Assembly: GCF_009711415.1 (NCBI RefSeq)
Contig: NZ_SMLZ01000108.1
Coordinates: forward strand, 63,892-127,891
DNA: 64,000 nucleotides
Source of the DNA: Roseibium denhamense
GTDB taxonomy: Bacteria > Pseudomonadota > Alphaproteobacteria > Rhizobiales > Stappiaceae
Reading direction: 5' to 3'
Each line of letters begins with the position of its first letter. Positions within the stretch are counted from its first letter, which is position 1. The notes beneath the pieces were generated by a model. That model was given only the letters and a program-made list of their open reading frames with translations. It was not told the origin of the DNA and did no database searches. Positions 57,647 through 64,000 of the stretch are shown here, piece by piece. The translations under genes were made by a program, and so were the position numbers.

Positions 57647-57673
57647 GTCTTCGGCTCCGGTTAGAAATTGAGT

Positions 57674-57737
57674 GCAAACAAGACCCGATGTGTGACAGGG
57701 CAAGGCAAGCAGGGAAGCTTCACCAGGCCTTGTTTGC
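57674..57737. repeat. Spaced inverted repeat upstream of the rod-binding gene
   Basis: GCAAACAAG (57674-57682) and CTTGTTTGC (57729-57737) are perfect 9 bp inverted arms 46 bp apart, in the 154 bp gap between the FliJ-like and rod-binding genes. Could be an internal promoter operator or RNA structure. Confidence 0.45.
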
Positions 57738-57800
57738 GTGAATAACACTAGATCCCTCAGCTTGCGGGAGGCTTGCGTCCGTCGAACGTCCTGCTTGATG

Positions 57801-58181
57801 CTACCCGTAGCGGCGCTCCAGCAGCTCCATCAGATCCCGCTCTTCTTCCGCGCGCTGCTCCTCGCCGCGCATTTGGGCAAGGCGCTCTGCCATGAGTTTG
57901 AGCATCATGCGCTGACGGTCATACTCGGAGTTGACCTTGTCTCTGGCAGCGCTCAGCCGCGCCATTTCCTCGATAATCCGGCGCAGGCGTTCGGCGGCGT
58001 TTGCAATAAAGCGGTCATGCTGTGCCAGGTCCCCGCTGGAAAGGGCCATCAGGATCCGGCGCTCCTTCTCATTGAGCTGATAGACTTGTGCGTCGAGCTT
58101 TTGCAAAAGCCAGGACGAGAACATGAAGATCTGCTTTTGCATCTTGAACAAACGTTCGATTTCCTGACTGTTTCTTGCCAT
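57801..58181 (-). CDS. FliJ-like coiled-coil flagellar protein
   Basis: A 126-residue charged helical protein: SQEIERLFKMQKQIFMFSSW, EKERRILMALSSGDLAQHDR and the long coiled coil ERLRRIIEEMARLSAARDKV onward. Length and character resemble FliJ, the export chaperone that works with FliI, but no strong motif exists. It starts 4 bp after fliR. Confidence 0.65.
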   Translation of the reverse strand: MARNSQEIERLFKMQKQIFMFSSWLLQKLDAQVYQLNEKERRILMALSSGDLAQHDRFIANAAERLRRIIEEMARLSAARDKVNSEYDRQRMMLKLMAERLAQMRGEEQRAEEERDLMELLERRYG

Positions 58182-58185
58182 CGAA

Positions 58186-58959
58186 CTACCCTAGTTGAAG
58201 CCATGTGAAGTACCCGTCGAGGAAGATCATCATGGCTTCCGCGATCACCAGGTACAGGAAGTAGAGGCCGCCTGCGATTACAAACGGCAACGAGATGAAA
58301 TAGACGGGAATTTGCGGGGTTAGCTTGTTCACCAGGCCAACCGCGAGATTGACCACGATCGTGTAGACAATGAATGGACTGCAAACGCGCAGCGCCAATA
58401 CGAAGGTCTTGGCCATCTGATCGGTGAACTGTTCCAGGCTTGCCATGGCGGCGAGCGGCTGGCCGGCCGGGATGGCCTCATAAGAGGCAACAAGACCCCG
58501 GATCACCTCCCAATGCTGATTGGAGATGAAAACCATCGCAGTTGCGGTCAAGGTGAACAAGCTGGCCACCGGCGGTAGCGCATCCACGCCCTCCACCGGC
58601 ATGCCCGGCATGTTTGACAAGCCGATTGCCATGGAAACCAGAGTGGTCAAGGTTTCAAGCGCGGCGATGAAAATCCGGCCGAGAAAACCGATGAAGACCC
58701 CGGTCAACAGCTCCGCGCCGATAAACCAGGACACGCTGGACAGTGTCTCATCGGGCAAGGCCGCCTGGATTGTTGGTGCCAGCAGCGGCGCCAGAGCGAG
58801 CGTGACCGCAAGTGAAATCAGCAATCGCACCTGGGCGGGGATCCTGGTACTGCCGAAACCTGGGATGATCATCAGACATCCGCCGATCCGGCAGAACAGG
58901 AGAAACACCGCCAGCAGGACCTCGGTCCCGATCACGCTGAGCAATGACGCCGGCAGCAT
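58186..58959 (-). CDS. fliR: Flagellar export protein FliR
   Basis: A 257-residue polytopic membrane protein of the export gate (FliPQR-FlhB). N-terminal helix VIGTEVLLAVFLLFCRIGGC, LMIIPGFGSTRIPAQVRLLI, and FVLALRVCSPFIVYTIVVNL are family-like. Overlaps the flhA stop by one base (TGATG). Confidence 0.95.
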   Translation of the reverse strand: MLPASLLSVIGTEVLLAVFLLFCRIGGCLMIIPGFGSTRIPAQVRLLISLAVTLALAPLLAPTIQAALPDETLSSVSWFIGAELLTGVFIGFLGRIFIAALETLTTLVSMAIGLSNMPGMPVEGVDALPPVASLFTLTATAMVFISNQHWEVIRGLVASYEAIPAGQPLAAMASLEQFTDQMAKTFVLALRVCSPFIVYTIVVNLAVGLVNKLTPQIPVYFISLPFVIAGGLYFLYLVIAEAMMIFLDGYFTWLQLG

Positions 58960-61049
58960 CAGGAGACGCTTCCCATCGCCGACACATCAACACCGCGTGC
59001 AATCTCCAGATGGCTGAGCACCGGAAGGGTCGGGAACATGCGTTCCACGATCATGCGGACATAAGGACGCGCATCAGGCGCGGCGACAATCGCAAAGCGA
59101 CTGCCGGACTTCATATGTTTCTTCACCGCTTCGGACATCTGCGTGCCGAAGTCTTCCACCAGCTGGGGCTCGATATCGAATTCGATCACCTCCCCCTTGG
59201 CGTCGCGCTTCAAGGCATTGTGGAAGGCCAGATCCCACCGGTTGCCAAGACGCAGGACATTCAAGGGCCCGCCCTCTGACAGGTCGCCGCAAATCTGTTG
59301 CGCAATGCGCATGCGCACATGCTCAACCACCTGCTCGGACCGGCGGACATGCGGCACGATTTCCGCAACGGCCTCGAGGATCAGGTTCAGGTTCCGGATC
59401 GAGACCCGTTCGGCGAGAAGCAGCTTCAGAACCGCCTGCAGACCGGAGAATGAGGTATGTGCCGGGCAGATATCATCCAGCAGCTTCTGGTATTCCGGAT
59501 CCAGCCGCTGGAACAGGGCCCGCATGTCCTTGTAGGAAAGAAGCTGGGGCAAGTTGTTCCGGATCACCTCACTCAAGTGGGTCAGGATGACAGTGTTGTT
59601 GTCCGCCGGCTCAACCCCGCGGCGGCGCAATTCGTCCTTATAGGCCTGCGGGACCCAGAATGCGGTCATGCCGAATGCGGGTTCGCGGGTCTCGTCCGCC
59701 GGGACTGGCAATGGACTGTCGCTGGTCGGAATGACAAGCAGCTCGCCAACCTTCATTTTATGGGAGGCGACAATCGTTCCGTGGATCTTGATCTGGTAAG
59801 ATTTTGGGTCGACAGTCAAACTGTCGGTCACCCGGATATCGGGAACCACGAACCCGTATTGCTCCGCGAATTTGCGGCGCATTTTCGCGACCCGGCGCCC
59901 AAGTTCACCCTGGCGCGTCAAGAGTTCAGCCGAAAGCTGCTTGCCGAGGACGAGTTCCACTTCCGCGGTTTTCAGCGATTCCTTGACGGAGTCCTTCTCT
60001 TCGCGTTTCGCCTCTTCCTGTGCGGCACGCACCTTGTCCTGCTCCACTTTTTTCAGCGCCGCCTGACGTTTTGGAATTGTGTATCCAATGAACCCGAAAA
60101 TAGCGGCCAGTGTCATGAACGGCAGGATCGGAAGACCCGGCATGAGGGCAAACACACCCATGAGCACCGCGGCAACAAACAGCGCGCGCGGGTAGCCGCC
60201 GAGCTGACCGAGAACCGCCTTTTCGGCCGACCCCCGCGTACCACCTTTTGAGACGAGAAGACCCGCAGCAAGCGAAACGATCAGAGCCGGGATTTGCGAA
60301 ACCAGGCCGTCACCGACAGAGAGCTTGGTGAAAACGTCTGCAGCATTCGCAACCGTCATGTCATAACGGGTCACCCCGATCACGATACCGCCGAGGATGT
60401 TCACGGCTGTAATGATAAGGCCGGCGATGGCATCGCCGCGCACGAACTTCGATGCACCGTCCATGGCACCGAAGAAGGAACTTTCCTCTTCCAGTTCCTT
60501 GCGGCGGTGCTGAGCTTCCTTGTCATCGATGAGGCCCGCTGAAAGGTCGGCATCGATCGCCATCTGCTTGCCCGGGATGGCATCAAGCGTAAATCGTGCC
60601 CCAACTTCCGCAATACGGGTTGCGCCCTTTGTGATCACCATGAAGTTCACGGTGATCAAAATGACGAAGACGATCAGACCGATCACAAAGTCTCCGCTCA
60701 TGACAAATTGGGAAAATCCGTTGATCACATAGCCGGCCGCATGCGTGCCCTCATATCCATTGGCAAGGATGACCCGGGTTGTCGCAATGTTCAGCGACAG
60801 CCGCAGCATGGTGGCAATCAGCAGGACGGTCGGGAAGGACGAAAAGTCGAGCGGTTTTTGGATCCACAAAGCCACCATCAAGATCAGGACAGACAGCGCA
60901 ATCGACGTGGCGAGGCCGATATCGATCAAAAATGTGGGAATGGGCAGGAACAGAACGGCCAGGATCACGACAATGCCAAAGGCAAAGCCGATGTCCCGGC
61001 GGTTTTCCGGTGTGCCATCTGCTATGGGTGAAAGGGAGGTGTCTGTCAT
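58959..61049 (-). CDS. flhA: Flagellar export gate protein FlhA
   Basis: A 696-residue FlhA: eight membrane segments (~residues 15-315), the FHIPEP-like region [20 protein letters not shown], and the large cytoplasmic domain with [23 protein letters not shown] at 61049 (MTDTSLSP) is preferred; upstream ATG at 61067 and TTG at 61082 are less well placed. Confidence 0.96.
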   Translation of the reverse strand: MTDTSLSPIADGTPENRRDIGFAFGIVVILAVLFLPIPTFLIDIGLATSIALSVLILMVALWIQKPLDFSSFPTVLLIATMLRLSLNIATTRVILANGYEGTHAAGYVINGFSQFVMSGDFVIGLIVFVILITVNFMVITKGATRIAEVGARFTLDAIPGKQMAIDADLSAGLIDDKEAQHRRKELEEESSFFGAMDGASKFVRGDAIAGLIITAVNILGGIVIGVTRYDMTVANAADVFTKLSVGDGLVSQIPALIVSLAAGLLVSKGGTRGSAEKAVLGQLGGYPRALFVAAVLMGVFALMPGLPILPFMTLAAIFGFIGYTIPKRQAALKKVEQDKVRAAQEEAKREEKDSVKESLKTAEVELVLGKQLSAELLTRQGELGRRVAKMRRKFAEQYGFVVPDIRVTDSLTVDPKSYQIKIHGTIVASHKMKVGELLVIPTSDSPLPVPADETREPAFGMTAFWVPQAYKDELRRRGVEPADNNTVILTHLSEVIRNNLPQLLSYKDMRALFQRLDPEYQKLLDDICPAHTSFSGLQAVLKLLLAERVSIRNLNLILEAVAEIVPHVRRSEQVVEHVRMRIAQQICGDLSEGGPLNVLRLGNRWDLAFHNALKRDAKGEVIEFDIEPQLVEDFGTQMSEAVKKHMKSGSRFAIVAAPDARPYVRMIVERMFPTLPVLSHLEIARGVDVSAMGSVS

Positions 61050-61221
61050 GCCGTCTCTCTGCTGCATCTGAGATGACGTCAAAGTCGCTCCGCAAGCTTG
61101 CGCGGAGCTTTACCGGGCGCGTTCCCGCCTTCCCAAATACGCAACCGGCCTCCGGTGCGGGGGAACGCCGGAAGCCGGGAGGATGGCCGATGCCATCATG
61201 GGACCTGATTGGAAGCTGCCG

Positions 61222-61488
61222 CTAAAACCCGTTTTCAATCCGGCTGTAAATGATCGTTGTCAGGGAGAAAATCTGGCCGCCAATGAACGGCCCGCCGACA
61301 ACGATCATGACAAGGATCGCAACGATCTTTGGAATGAATGTCAACGTGATTTCCTGGACCTGGGTCAGTGCCTGCATCAGGGCAATACCGATGCCGACGA
61401 CCATGGCCGGCACAATCGCCGGGGCAGACCCGATCAGGATTGTCCAGATCGACGTGCGAACCAGATCCAGTGCATCAACTTCATTCAT
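61222..61488 (-). CDS. fliQ: Flagellar export protein FliQ
   Basis: An 88-residue protein with two membrane helices (TILIGSAPAIVPAMVVGIGI; IVAILVMIVVGGPFIGGQIF) and the conserved QALTQVQEITLTFIPKI linker, typical of FliQ, part of the export gate. 172 bp precede flhA on the same strand. Confidence 0.95.
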   Translation of the reverse strand: MNEVDALDLVRTSIWTILIGSAPAIVPAMVVGIGIALMQALTQVQEITLTFIPKIVAILVMIVVGGPFIGGQIFSLTTIIYSRIENGF

Positions 61489-61503
61489 TCGCGCATTACC
61501 CGT

Positions 61504-61908
61504 TTAAGAGATGGTCACACCCGGTCCGAGCAAGATGCCTTTGCCATTGTCCAGGCCAAGCACTGTACCATCAGAATAGACTTCCACCTTCTCGACAACG
61601 CCGGTTGTCCCGCTCGGATCGGTCACGGTGCGGCCGATCAGGTCATCGACCTGTCCGAAGGACATGTTGGTCAATAAGGTTTCAAGCTTCGCGTTTGTCT
61701 TGATAGCCTGTTCAACTTGGCTGAAGCTTGCGAGCTGCGCCATTTGTTCGTTGGCATCCATCGGGCTTGTCGGATCCTGGTTCTGCATCTGGGTCATCAT
61801 CAGCTGCAAAAAGGCATCATAGTCCAGCGTAAGCTGGTCCTGCGCGGCAGCGGCGCTTGTGCCCGCCTGGGTGCCTTGAGCCGCGCCAACGGCTGTCACA
61901 TTGGTCAT
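61504..61908 (-). CDS. flgD: Flagellar hook-capping protein FlgD, short form
   Basis: A 134-residue FlgD with the conserved LTLDYDAFLQLMMTQMQNQD, PTSPMDANEQMAQLASFSQV start region and a short C-terminal part (LIGRTVTDPSGTTGVVEKVE). E. coli FlgD is about 230 residues; the short form lacking the Ig-like domain is usual in Rhizobiales. It begins 12 bp after flbT. Confidence 0.93.
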   Translation of the reverse strand: MTNVTAVGAAQGTQAGTSAAAAQDQLTLDYDAFLQLMMTQMQNQDPTSPMDANEQMAQLASFSQVEQAIKTNAKLETLLTNMSFGQVDDLIGRTVTDPSGTTGVVEKVEVYSDGTVLGLDNGKGILLGPGVTIS

Positions 61909-61919
61909 GTCAAATCTCC

Positions 61920-62399
61920 TTAGACGGCATTTGCTGCAGCATGGAACTCGTAGCTGGAGTTGGCTGGAAACCGGTCGGCCTGGGCACGAGCCCGGTTGAC
62001 CTCCTGGCGTTCGCGGATATCTGCAGCCATCAAGCGGGCTTCGATCGGATAGAGCGCGCGCACGATTTTCATCGCCTCGAACAAGCGCTCGTTTTTAACC
62101 AGGTCACTGACATCATCGAGACGATCCAGGATTTCCTGGTTCGAAAAGGCGCTCTTCACACTATCCAGGACGACGCAGAACATGTCCCGGGCAGCATTCG
62201 TGGCAGCTGGATCAATGATCATGGTCTGCAGGATGAAGTACAGCTGCTTCAGCGGTGTCGTCGCATCCTCGGGCTGGAGCACGTGAGCCTCCAGAAGGAA
62301 AACCGCATCGTTCAGCAACTCGATGCTGGTCTTGCGCTCGGCGCGGATAACGGCACCGTTGATGAACAAGCGTTCCCCTGCTTTCAAACCGATTTTCAT
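61920..62399 (-). CDS. flbT: Flagellin mRNA regulator FlbT
   Basis: A 159-residue FlbT, which binds flagellin mRNA and controls its translation or decay in alphaproteobacteria. MKIGLKAGERLFINGAVIRA and VFLLEAHVLQPEDATTPLKQ are family-specific. It begins 4 bp after flaF. Confidence 0.95.
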   Translation of the reverse strand: MKIGLKAGERLFINGAVIRAERKTSIELLNDAVFLLEAHVLQPEDATTPLKQLYFILQTMIIDPAATNAARDMFCVVLDSVKSAFSNQEILDRLDDVSDLVKNERLFEAMKIVRALYPIEARLMAADIRERQEVNRARAQADRFPANSSYEFHAAANAV

Positions 62400-62403
62400 A
62401 TGA

Positions 62404-62754
62404 TTAACCGCCTAGACTGTCACGAATGATGGAGTTGATTTGGATGATGTCGGAGAAGTCTTCCTGCTCCCATTGGCGCAGGGCCTCCGCTTCCTTCAAG
62501 ACCCAGATCCCGACCGAGATCAGATTGGCCCGCGTTTCGATGGGAAGCTGGTTCTCGTCATCCGCAAGATGCTCCAGGAAGTAACTCCAGAGCCGGCGGG
62601 TGTAGAAGATCGCATCAACAGCTTCTGCGGAACGGATCCCCTTTTCTTGAGCAACTTCGAGCTTGCCGATAACGATCGACATGGCTTCGTGTTCATTCAT
62701 GCGCTCATCAGTGCAAAGATCGTCCATGATCTCGGCGTAAGACAGATTGTACAT
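62404..62754 (-). CDS. flaF: Flagellar biosynthesis regulator FlaF
   Basis: A 116-residue FlaF: YNLSYAEIMDDLCTDERMNE, AVDAIFYTRRLWSYFLEHLA and ETRANLISVGIWVLKEAEAL are typical. FlaF acts with FlbT to balance flagellin production and secretion. 49 bp after flgL. Confidence 0.95.
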   Translation of the reverse strand: MYNLSYAEIMDDLCTDERMNEHEAMSIVIGKLEVAQEKGIRSAEAVDAIFYTRRLWSYFLEHLADDENQLPIETRANLISVGIWVLKEAEALRQWEQEDFSDIIQINSIIRDSLGG

Positions 62755-62803
62755 GGTCCCTCCATAGACCTTTAGGAAGCAGGAGACCGGGCGTCATGCC
62801 GGG

Positions 62804-63850
62804 TCAGATGTAGTTGAGCAGGCTCAAACCCTGCATCCGTGCAGTCACCGCATAAGTTGTCTCCAGCTGGGTCAATGCAGTATTCAGGCGCACCGACGTC
62901 TCCTCGAGATTGACGTTCTCAAGGTTGTTGATCCGCTCATTCAAAATGTCGGTCTGGACCGTCAGGCGTGAGCTCGCGAGCTTGACCTGCTCCTGGACGT
63001 TGCCCATCTTGCCCATCGCGCTCGTGAGGCCATTAATCGCCGCCCCGACCGTCTCGATCGCCTTGTTCACGACGACCTCGTAGGTTTCCTTTGACAGGCT
63101 ATCGACCCCCAGGTCCCCCATCATGGTGTAGACCTTGGCAAGGTCGCGGAACGCCTGTTCATTTGCGCCAACTGACGAGGTAACCGTTTCGCTGGCTGAA
63201 ATCCGGCTTGTGACCTGTGTATCGGAGGCGGTTGACCAGGTTGCCCCCCAGGCCGGATCGGCAAACATCGCATCGAAGTCGCCCGTCAGATAAGCATCCA
63301 TGGCCGCAGGCGTGATCGTCGACACGTTCGGGTCGTTCTGCGTGAAACCAAACTCAGCCAGAAAAGCCGCGTCTGCTGCGACTTTGTTCGGCGATGCAGG
63401 GTCCCTGTAATCAGCGAACGGTTCCTGATCGGAGTTAATCCCGGCAAACAGAAAACTGCCGTTCAACTGGGTGTTCATCCGGGACGTCAGCATTTCCATC
63501 TTGCCGGATGCTTCAGACATGACAATGTCGGCACCAAAGTTGTTCTCTTTGAGCCCCACCAGAGTGGCGAGGAAGCCTTGGGCATCATCAAGAACGTCCT
63601 GCATGGCAGCCTGCGACACATCCATGCGCGCCGCTGTCAAAGCGTTTGTGTCGGTAATGCCGGACAGGAAATGAAATTCAGCGCGAAGGGTTACCGCCTC
63701 GCCTGTTCGCGTGCCCAGATCAAGGCCCACATCGTATTTCCGGCCGGACGACAACTCGACGCCGAGCTTCTTGACCATGAAAGACTGGTCCTGGATGTGG
63801 CGCCGCGATGAATCCGACAAGGACAAGGTTGAGATAAAGGACGTTTTCAT
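62804..63850 (-). CDS. flgL: Flagellar hook-associated protein FlgL
   Basis: A 348-residue hook-filament junction protein with flagellin-type N-terminal (KKLGVELSSGRKYDVGLDLG) and C-terminal (DILNERINNLENVNLEETSV) helices and a variable centre. Begins 5 bp after the flgK stop. Confidence 0.93.
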   Translation of the reverse strand: MKTSFISTLSLSDSSRRHIQDQSFMVKKLGVELSSGRKYDVGLDLGTRTGEAVTLRAEFHFLSGITDTNALTAARMDVSQAAMQDVLDDAQGFLATLVGLKENNFGADIVMSEASGKMEMLTSRMNTQLNGSFLFAGINSDQEPFADYRDPASPNKVAADAAFLAEFGFTQNDPNVSTITPAAMDAYLTGDFDAMFADPAWGATWSTASDTQVTSRISASETVTSSVGANEQAFRDLAKVYTMMGDLGVDSLSKETYEVVVNKAIETVGAAINGLTSAMGKMGNVQEQVKLASSRLTVQTDILNERINNLENVNLEETSVRLNTALTQLETTYAVTARMQGLSLLNYI

Positions 63851-63855
63851 GGGAG

Positions 63856-64000
63856 TTACCTCGCTGCGGCCAAGAGATCGTCGAGCATGGAGTCGACAGC
63901 TGTGATCAGCCGGGACGCGGCCGCGTAAGCACGTTCAATTTCTAGAAGCAGCGTCATTTCCTCATCGATATTGACGCCGGTTTCGTTGCTGAGATTTTCG
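63856..64000 (-). CDS. flgK: Flagellar hook-associated protein FlgK, C-terminal fragment
   Basis: The last 47 codons before a TAA at 63856-63858: [20 protein letters not shown] followed by [19 protein letters not shown]. The pattern SNxxGVNxDEEM...AYxAxxR is the FlgK C terminus. The gene continues beyond position 64000. Confidence 0.93.
   Translation of the reverse strand, partial: ENLSNETGVNIDEEMTLLLEIERAYAAASRLITAVDSMLDDLLAAAR

Overview
The window looks like a chromosomal segment of an alphaproteobacterium of the order Hyphomicrobiales (Rhizobiales). A marine Stappiaceae-like (Roseibium/Labrenzia/Stappia) genome is my best guess, from general gene content only. Supporting signs are a one-piece SUF operon with an additional IscS/NifS-type desulfurase, PopZ, the pcm-tolC pair, trpD-trpC-moaC-moeA, pyrG-secG-tpiA-ppiD, a form II CoxL cluster, and a rhizobial-style flagellar region with FlbT, FlaF, an FtcR-like regulator, DUF1217 and a short FlgD. 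Base composition is GC-rich and even, apart from an AT-rich patch upstream of ftcR (about 45160-45435).

Layout. (1) 1-7645, minus strand: iron-sulfur assembly operon, IscS-like desulfurase - sufB - small coiled-coil gene - sufC - sufD - sufS - sufT - sufA - tenA (cut by the window edge). Its promoter lies in the divergent region shared with an alpha/beta hydrolase and carries a near-perfect Irr-type (ICE) box over the expected transcription start. (2) 7938-17330: hydrolase, a palindromic extragenic element, GNAT acetyltransferase, DUF2155 protein, valS (with an in-frame palindromic insertion), DUF1284 protein, popZ, tolC, pcm and tRNA-Cys. (3) 17457-25849, minus strand: RND efflux pump and adaptor, VOC protein, pyrG, secG, tpiA. 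(4) 26089-31670, plus strand: ppiD-like foldase, trpD, trpC, moaC, moeA. (5) 31699-34777: type I secretion adaptor and ABC exporter without an adjacent substrate. (6) 35078-39832: CoxG-S-L-M molybdenum hydroxylase operon of the form II CO-dehydrogenase-like type. (7) 40062-43902: histidine kinase and a receiver-DUF3369-GGDEF-EAL protein. (8) 44335-64000: flagellar region in three blocks: ftcR; DUF1217-flgF-unknown-fliI (minus) divergent from motA-fliM-DUF6468-like-fliN-fliG-flhB-unknown (plus); and, after a YbdK-type carboxylate-amine ligase, flgK-flgL-flaF-flbT-flgD-fliQ-flhA-fliR-FliJ-like-rod-binding-FlgN-like-FliL-like (minus) ending in a strong terminator.

How it fits together: most of the window is housekeeping or well-known machinery. 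The less-described material is the small coiled-coil gene inside the suf operon, the palindromic element exonised in valS, several lineage-specific flagellar proteins (264 aa NPLQHIP protein overlapping fliI, 148 aa protein after flhB, FliJ/FlgN/FliL-like trio), an FtcR whose receiver domain lacks the usual phosphorylation residues, and the form II Cox operon with a membrane-anchored CoxG. I found no phage, transposase, CRISPR array or toxin-antitoxin system.
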